A stretch of 21,532 nt of DNA from positions 78,867-100,398 of the forward strand of contig JH153179.1 in the NCBI GenBank assembly GCA_000226015.1, in the 5' to 3' direction. Source of the stretch: Mnemiopsis leidyi. Lineage: Eukaryota; Ctenophora; Tentaculata; Lobata; Bolinopsidae. Shown piece by piece: positions 17,501 through 21,532 of this stretch. The notes beneath the pieces are model-generated. The model saw only the letters and a list, made by a program, of their open reading frames with translations. It was not told the DNA's origin and searched no databases. The translations under genes and the position numbers were made by a program. Within the stretch, counting starts at the first letter, position 1. Each line of letters opens with the position of its first letter.

Positions 17501-19198
17501 AAAGTTAGCAATCTTTCGGAGCTCTTTCAACTCTAAGTTTCTTAAAATTGCTATTTTCTCCACAACACTTTCTTCCCATGAAAAGAATTTGATCGATTTC
17601 ATGTTTGTTACTACTTCATGAACCAACATCATTCTCTTATCTCTGTGCCCAAGTAAAACTTCATTGAAGCTGTGAAGTTTTTTGGCAATCAACTGGTTCA
17701 AGGGGATAAGTAGAATGCAAAACCCGATACCAGCCAGGAATGCCAGTCCAATGTATCTATACAACAGATAGAATATGATACCAAGCTTAAGAGGCATGTA
17801 CCATATTTCAAAGAAACAAACTAAATGTGATGACACCCTTTCACAGTCTTGGCTAGCAAAATTAGTTAGTTCACCAACAGAAAAAGAAGCAAGTCCACTC
17901 AAGTTGACATTCATCACTTTTGAGTAAAGTTCTGTAATCAATGATCCTTTCATAGTTATTTGTAACTTGCTCACTTCGTAAGATAAATGAGTTCCAATGA
18001 AGGAGTTGAAAATTCCAATCAGAACAAGTAAGCTGAGGTAAATGATGGCTGATGTAAGATTATCAGAACCACTTTCTAGATCTTGGAGCAAGAGATTCAT
18101 TACAATAGGAGAACTGATTTCCAGTACTGCAGCAACCAATTTAACTAAATGGAGTGGCCAAAAAGACCACCCAAAGGCTTTGTTTAAAGATCGTAGAAGA
18201 GGCATTCTGATTCCATCAGATTTCTGAAACTCGGTTGAACTAGCAAGCAATGGCTGCATCAGATCTTCATAATTACCTTGAGAATCTGATTGCATCATAA
18301 TGGGCTGCCAAAATGGCTTGGTGTAATGATGAAGGGCAAGCTTTAGCTTACAATGATTTGCAATTGGATTCATGTTTGGAGGCAAATTAAAAGGTAAATG
18401 TTCAACGGAGGGAAAAGGAGTATGACGAGCATCACTGAATATTTTCGACACCCATTGGAAAGAAGCTCTCGAAAAGGCATTAAATGAATGCTCTGATACA
18501 CTTTCATGGCGATTTAAATCAACTCTTGAAGATCCTGCTTCTTGGTCATTATTTATGGAAAATGAAGACAGATTCTGGTGGTTAGATCTAGGTATTTGCA
18601 GAAGTAGGACTCCCAAATAAGTTGCCCAGCGAAGATATATGTTGATAGATTCATACACTGAAAATGGTTCCTCCATCAATGGTGACTGTTTCCCAGATGT
18701 ATACAACACTGCACTGTATAATTCAAAACTGCATGATACAAACACAACAACCCATGTCATTTTTAGCAAGTTGAAGTCTCTTCCAAAGGTTACACTGTGT
18801 AAACCTCTTCTCCATAGAAAAACTGAGCAAAGACTTGACAACCATGCTAATAGCACCAATGCTTCCACAGTTATAGTGATTGCTTCTGTGGGATGCAATG
18901 ACAGAGATTGCTCAATAATTAAGCCAATCTGACACCCAATGATGATGATATGAGCTGAAATCCTCAGAATCACAATCCACATTCTATTTACATTGCCATA
19001 AAAGGTCTGATGGCATTTTGCTTTGGCACAATAGAAGCAACTCACAAACAAGAGTAAAATGTATGCAGGCAATACTATAACAACTTGCTGAAAACAACGT
19101 CCAAAGTCAAAGTGATTCCATATGATGAAATGATCCTCATACTTACATATATGATCAGTTATTTGACCAAACATATTTACTCCATTGTACCTGAACAT
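14546..19198 (-). CDS. ABCC10 (MRP7)-like ABC transporter, copy B
   Basis: An uninterrupted frame of 1550 codons, paralogous to the next gene downstream and with the same TMD0-TMD1-NBD1-TMD2-NBD2 plan. NBD1: Walker A GKTGSGKS at 695-702, signature MSGGQ at 788-792 (Met for Leu), Walker B LIDD ending D812-D813, H in STHCK. NBD2: Walker A GRTGAGKSS at 1332-1340, signature LSSGE at 1432-1436, Walker B CFDE with E1457, and AHR. The linker after NBD1 is strongly acidic (ENESEKDDVENEKK), a likely regulatory segment. Compared with copy A, roughly half of residues match over most of the length but about nine tenths across the NBD1 core. Met9 (19174) aligns with Met11 of copy A and follows an acceptor-like TGTTCAG (19191-19197), so translation may begin there. 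The C-terminus is a Ser-rich tail (ATSSSSH). Transport of lipophilic or conjugated anions is expected from the family; the substrate is unknown. Confidence 0.93.
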   Translation of the reverse strand: MFRYNGVNMFGQITDHICKYEDHFIIWNHFDFGRCFQQVVIVLPAYILLLFVSCFYCAKAKCHQTFYGNVNRMWIVILRISAHIIIIGCQIGLIIEQSLSLHPTEAITITVEALVLLAWLSSLCSVFLWRRGLHSVTFGRDFNLLKMTWVVVFVSCSFELYSAVLYTSGKQSPLMEEPFSVYESINIYLRWATYLGVLLLQIPRSNHQNLSSFSINNDQEAGSSRVDLNRHESVSEHSFNAFSRASFQWVSKIFSDARHTPFPSVEHLPFNLPPNMNPIANHCKLKLALHHYTKPFWQPIMMQSDSQGNYEDLMQPLLASSTEFQKSDGIRMPLLRSLNKAFGWSFWPLHLVKLVAAVLEISSPIVMNLLLQDLESGSDNLTSAIIYLSLLVLIGIFNSFIGTHLSYEVSKLQITMKGSLITELYSKVMNVNLSGLASFSVGELTNFASQDCERVSSHLVCFFEIWYMPLKLGIIFYLLYRYIGLAFLAGIGFCILLIPLNQLIAKKLHSFNEVLLGHRDKRMMLVHEVVTNMKSIKFFSWEESVVEKIAILRNLELKELRKIANFDAICVYCWACAPVLISFLIILTYSLLGNQVNASTVFTTLALVVQVILPLNALPWVIMGFIQAWVSLKRLQRFFNVEENAPQRSSNSLPFEEQNVIEVDNCSFYWKDPTNCCLVGLQFQVNKGELLIVMGKTGSGKSSLLLALAQELNLASGELRLKEWKDGAGIVLQDCWIKSGSVRETILDGCTFDLYWYEQVIYACALDKDIANFPMGDDTPVGIDGSAMSGGQRLRLSLARAVYKNKQVYLIDDIFAGLDSQVALHIFQHCINGLLANRTRVISTHCKQFASSADTLMILDNHRIIYLGLPQMFDVPDFDSSRVQADTENESEKDDVENEKKQYEESRQYGPIDVSVYKRYTRAAGFVLTALVLFSMLAMKGTDYLANWWLTMWVKAVAKNPSMLISAVSDYSSTFYPDAFKTSISLSLCPYSLIRSSSHWNTSSTTISSNESINGTFYLTVYGSLIAGNTIFALIRAFSFAFFGISATTTLHNNMLQNVMRAAMHFFDKTPVGVILNRFSSDIYTVDSQLPFMLNILLAQIFTLVGTLVMTSYGLPYILLTIIPLLILYHFMQKYYITAVREVKRLYSMSQSPLFSHFEQSVVGLVYIHSFRTYNSAQTLCVKFLEAFQRSCFCMTAASAWLQLRLQLLANGVLVVASIIILTEIHYNVTDAAILGLALTYALNLNSTLSDLISTMTEVEKEFVGAERVLQYTHELPIEVEKEDIQLVDYTWPTIGTIQFSKVSVRYHGCESRALNEISFSVKAGEKLAIVGRTGAGKSSIFMALFRLVEIETGIIVIDGTNIHDISSKVLRQKLSILPQQPLVFSGSIRDNIDPFNKYTDVEIIESLKKCQLHEFLEGDDSLNRKISLKTLSSGESQLFSLARLLLDKSKIFCFDEATSNVDLDTDKSIQKVIREELKDLTVVTVAHRIETIIDYDRVLVLSRGQIVEDGKPKDLIRNNSSSFRNLAAQSGYLNKMYGDDDIATSSSSH
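16761..17120 (-). other. NBD1 tract near-identical to copy A (conversion candidate)
   Basis: Partner of 11371-11730. Shared DNA runs include GTCGTCAATAAGGTAGAC, CTTGTTTTTGTAAACTGCTC and CATCTTTCCATTCTTTCAAG. Differences cluster around 16914-16970, between the Q-loop and the signature, which suggests two shorter tracts flanking a diverged patch. Confidence 0.65.
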
Positions 19199-19714
19199 AG
19201 ATGCGTTATAACAACTTCCATCTCTATTTGGTTTGTTGCTATGACAAATAAAACAATATGAAGTAAAATGAATAAATTACAATTGTCATAAATTTTTGAT
19301 AGCAAGATATCCCATGGGCCCTATCCCTGCCAAACATTGGCTAGAGCTATGATGTGCCCAAAACTTACCTTAATTCAAGAACACAGACAGTGACAGAAGC
19401 TGTGAATGCCTAATCCTTGAGAAGTGCACTAAGAATATTTTACCATGCAATAATCTTAGGGTGACTCACCCCAATGACCGAGAAACCATGATTGAGGGTT
19501 AAATGAGGAGGGTCTCTGTTAAAATGTCTAGAATCTTCCAGGAGCCTCTTCAGTATAACTATAAAAGCCTGGGTACAGGTGTAAAAAAATACAAATAAAA
19601 TACAAAAAACATTTTTGACAATTATTATTTCCACTGATGACTGGAAGTATTATAAATTTTGTTGACTTTAAATGCAACTCTCCACACTTCAGGTTTATTT
19701 TGGTCCAAGGAATA
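19199..19714. other. 5' flank of ABCC copy B, no gene recognised
   Basis: This contains the probable promoter or 5' UTR region of copy B. Overlapping minus-strand frames of about 65 codons (19440-19725) lie next to the retroelement relic and may be its decayed continuation, but I see no conserved motif in them. Confidence 0.4.
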
Positions 19715-19963
19715 CTTCCTTGCACTCACATCCAGTCTAGCTTCTCCGGTCACTGTTCCTGCAGTGAGGTGTTACCCTGTCACAGGTAATAGAGCTGGTT
19801 CCAACTGAACATCCTGCAGATGTTTATGAGATCTCAGTATGTCTACAGTAACATCTCTAAGATTGTTATGTCGAAGAGATGCATACCCTCCTTCTTGCAT
19901 ATTAGGGTGCGCCCTTTTGAAAATCAGTTTGATATTTCTGTAAAGTACCTCTATCAGGCCATC
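19715..19963 (-). pseudogene. Decayed retroelement polyprotein fragment
   Basis: Eighty-three codons on the minus strand read through with a single in-frame TAA (19772-19774). They contain GGYASLRHNNLRDVTVDIL, QLEPALLPVTG, the stop, and TGEARLDVSAR. The pattern GG[FY]xxxRHNxxRD...EPxLxPxxG...DxARLD is one I recall from the C-terminal part of LINE-type reverse transcriptase polyproteins that are abundant in cnidarian, mollusc and other invertebrate genomes. No reverse transcriptase core, start or flanking domain remains nearby. This is a short, inactive relic in the upstream flank of the second transporter. Confidence 0.55.
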
Positions 19964-21532
19964 AGTCTATAAGTCATGAACAGTTGTACTGAAGGATAAT
20001 TCTCAAATCTCATGTTTAGGCACAAATCAAGCATGTTCATTTTTCCAAAATCTATACACGCTCGCACAGATACTGTCGTGTGCCGCGCATTTTCGCGCGA
20101 GATGTGGGAAACTTTTTCTAATTGCTTTGTCGCAGCGTCCGCCGTAATGTGATCTCATGGAGCTGAATTACTGTATTGGATTATAGAACTTAATCGGATT
20201 TAATTGCTAACGTTTATTATCATTTCAGTTAGCGATTCAGTTCGCTTATGGATTTAGTCTAAAGCTAAAGCGGATAGAACCACTTAAATCGTTAATCATT
20301 ACTAAAAGGGGTTTGCGATTCCACTTTCAGACTGTATCCATAACGGAATGGACAATAACTTGTCGCGGTGATACCCGACTCACGCAGCTAAAGCTGAACG
20401 AGACGTTTCGTTAGAACGGTAGACGGATACAATCTCGTCAAACAATAACCGCCAGTTATGCTCAAGCGGAAGTGGGAAGGGCTGAGACCGCCATTTGATC
20501 TTCAAGCAGTAGTGTATTTGATAGGTGTAGTACTGCGACGACCAACGTCAGCTGGATAAGTGTCAGGAGGGCGTGAATGCAAGGTAAGAGATCAGGAAAT
20601 AGCACTTCCACAGGCACAATATGAGATTGTTGCTGAGAGATCGTTGCTAAGGATATTTCAGCCTTCGTGCAATGATAGACTTGAAAGAAGACGACATTGC
20701 GAAGAGGGGTACCGCTATCTAATGAATGAGAGAACAAGATCTCAAGCTTGCGAACCGACAGTCTCACATAACGCTCATCAGTTACAAGACACGACGGAAC
20801 GCTAGCTCGTTATGTTTTCGAACTGGTGTCAAGCGAGGCTCTTACTCGCCACGTGATTCGGATGCTTAATGAGATCACGTGGGCGTTTTCCCATTCAAAA
20901 TGTATAAAGCCCGTTAGTAATGCAGATCGCAAGCTTTCCAGCCGGATTACCCCGTGTTTTATGAATCGTATAAAAGATTCCAAAAAACAAGTAAGACAGT
21001 CGTATCCTCATTTTAAGAAATATAACATCACATTAAAGGAATTATAGTGACTACCACTATTCGTGTACTTTCTAACTTGTTAATTTAGATACTTAATTAC
21101 GTTGAAGACAATGCGAACCAAACGGACAAAAATGTTAACGGCGATTCAGTAGCGTACTCTTTATCTAATCGGCCCATATGAACGCCAAATAAATAATTGC
21201 TTCTAATGACACCTCAAAATTTATTTTAAGTCTAACTTGCTGCGTTACTTTTGGTAAATAATTTATTCTTAGCTCTGAAGCTGATTCTCAACATGCACTT
21301 TCCTTAAATAATAATCATGATAATAATGTGACCAATATCTTTTGTTCAAGTGCAGCATCATTTCATTTGAAGTGTAAGACACTTAGTCCGCCTGTCCTCG
21401 TCAGCCTCCTGAAATTATGATATTAGCAAAATTATACTTGACATTAGGGAAATTTAAAGAGTTAAGATTTCCAACTGCCCAGTTCCCGCTAAATCATTGT
21501 ATCAGGAGGAAGTGGAAGAGGTAAAGTTAATA
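19964..21532. other. Upstream region, no gene recognised
   Basis: Mixed composition, with a GC-richer patch at 20060-20140 containing CGCGCATTTTCGCGCG. Plus-strand frames at 20560-20805 and 20826-21047 each run over donor-like sites (CAAG-GTAAGA near 20583, CAA-GTAAGA near 20991), so a plus-strand 5' exon is possible, but neither translates to anything I recognise. The last 450 bases are plain AT-rich sequence. Confidence 0.4.
20849..20882. promoter_or_regulatory. Inverted pair of E-boxes (CCACGTGAT / ATCACGTGG)
   Basis: CCACGTGAT (20849-20857) and ATCACGTGG (20874-20882) are perfect 9-base reverse complements separated by 16 bases, each with a CACGTG core. Paired bHLH-ZIP sites look like this, but regulatory function is inference only. 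Confidence 0.4.

Noticed and set aside
9689..18932. Many short frames on both strands inside the transporter genes
   Set aside because: All overlap the two long transporter frames, show no motifs and are explained as shadows.
9222..19198. Whether either transporter is a pseudogene because it lacks introns
   Set aside because: More than 1500 codons remain open in each, all catalytic NBD2 residues are intact, and domain order is complete, which argues for functional genes.
20560..20805. Possible plus-strand small gene (81 codons) opposite a 101-codon minus-strand frame
   Set aside because: No recognisable domain on either strand, and a donor-like site interrupts the plus frame near its start. 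I cannot support it without transcripts.
20826..21047. Plus-strand frame of 73 codons ending near a donor-like CAA-GTAAGA
   Set aside because: It begins with a GTG, and has no homologous motif or matching acceptor in the window.

Overview
This looks like animal nuclear DNA, AT-rich and probably from an invertebrate, which I cannot place more precisely. The reasons are spliced genes with GT/AG introns of 120-530 bases and phase-consistent joins, a CCDC34-like ciliary/flagellar protein, a von Willebrand A domain gene, two full-length ABCC10 (MRP7)-like transporters, intronic minisatellites, and relics of mobile elements. All genes I can support lie on the minus strand, so they read from right to left.

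Layout, left to right. 1-3011 holds no recognised exon. It contains several short tandem arrays, a strong hairpin, a roughly 950-base element with 15-base inverted ends (1572-2524), and a 20-base minisatellite that runs straight into the 5' splice site of an exon. 3012-4084 holds three exons of a vWA-domain gene (MIDAS complete) that continues off the left edge or beyond an unrecognised exon. 4955-6184 is a complete three-exon CCDC34-like gene (286 codons). 6972-8054 is a complete three-exon gene for a 114-residue small protein, with weak resemblance to the complex I subunit NDUFC2. Both its introns carry tandem arrays: one repeats the intron's own 3' splice site, the other repeats a CACGTG E-box eight times.

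9222-13760 and 14546-19198 are two head-to-tail ABCC10-like transporter genes, 1512 and 1550 codons, each an uninterrupted open frame. Both have the full ABCC plan TMD0-TMD1-NBD1-TMD2-NBD2 with intact Walker motifs. The proteins are clearly diverged paralogues, but a stretch of NBD1 is nearly identical even at synonymous positions, which points to gene conversion. Both share unusual motif variants (LSxGE signature in NBD2, QDCW Q-loop in NBD1).

19199-21532 is upstream of the second transporter. It holds a decayed retroelement coding relic (19715-19963), a perfect inverted repeat of two E-boxes (20849-20882) and no gene I can support. I found no prokaryotic-type operon, CRISPR, rRNA or tRNA. 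The most interesting signals are the converted NBD1 in the tandem intronless transporter pair and two independent minisatellites that multiply real splice sites.
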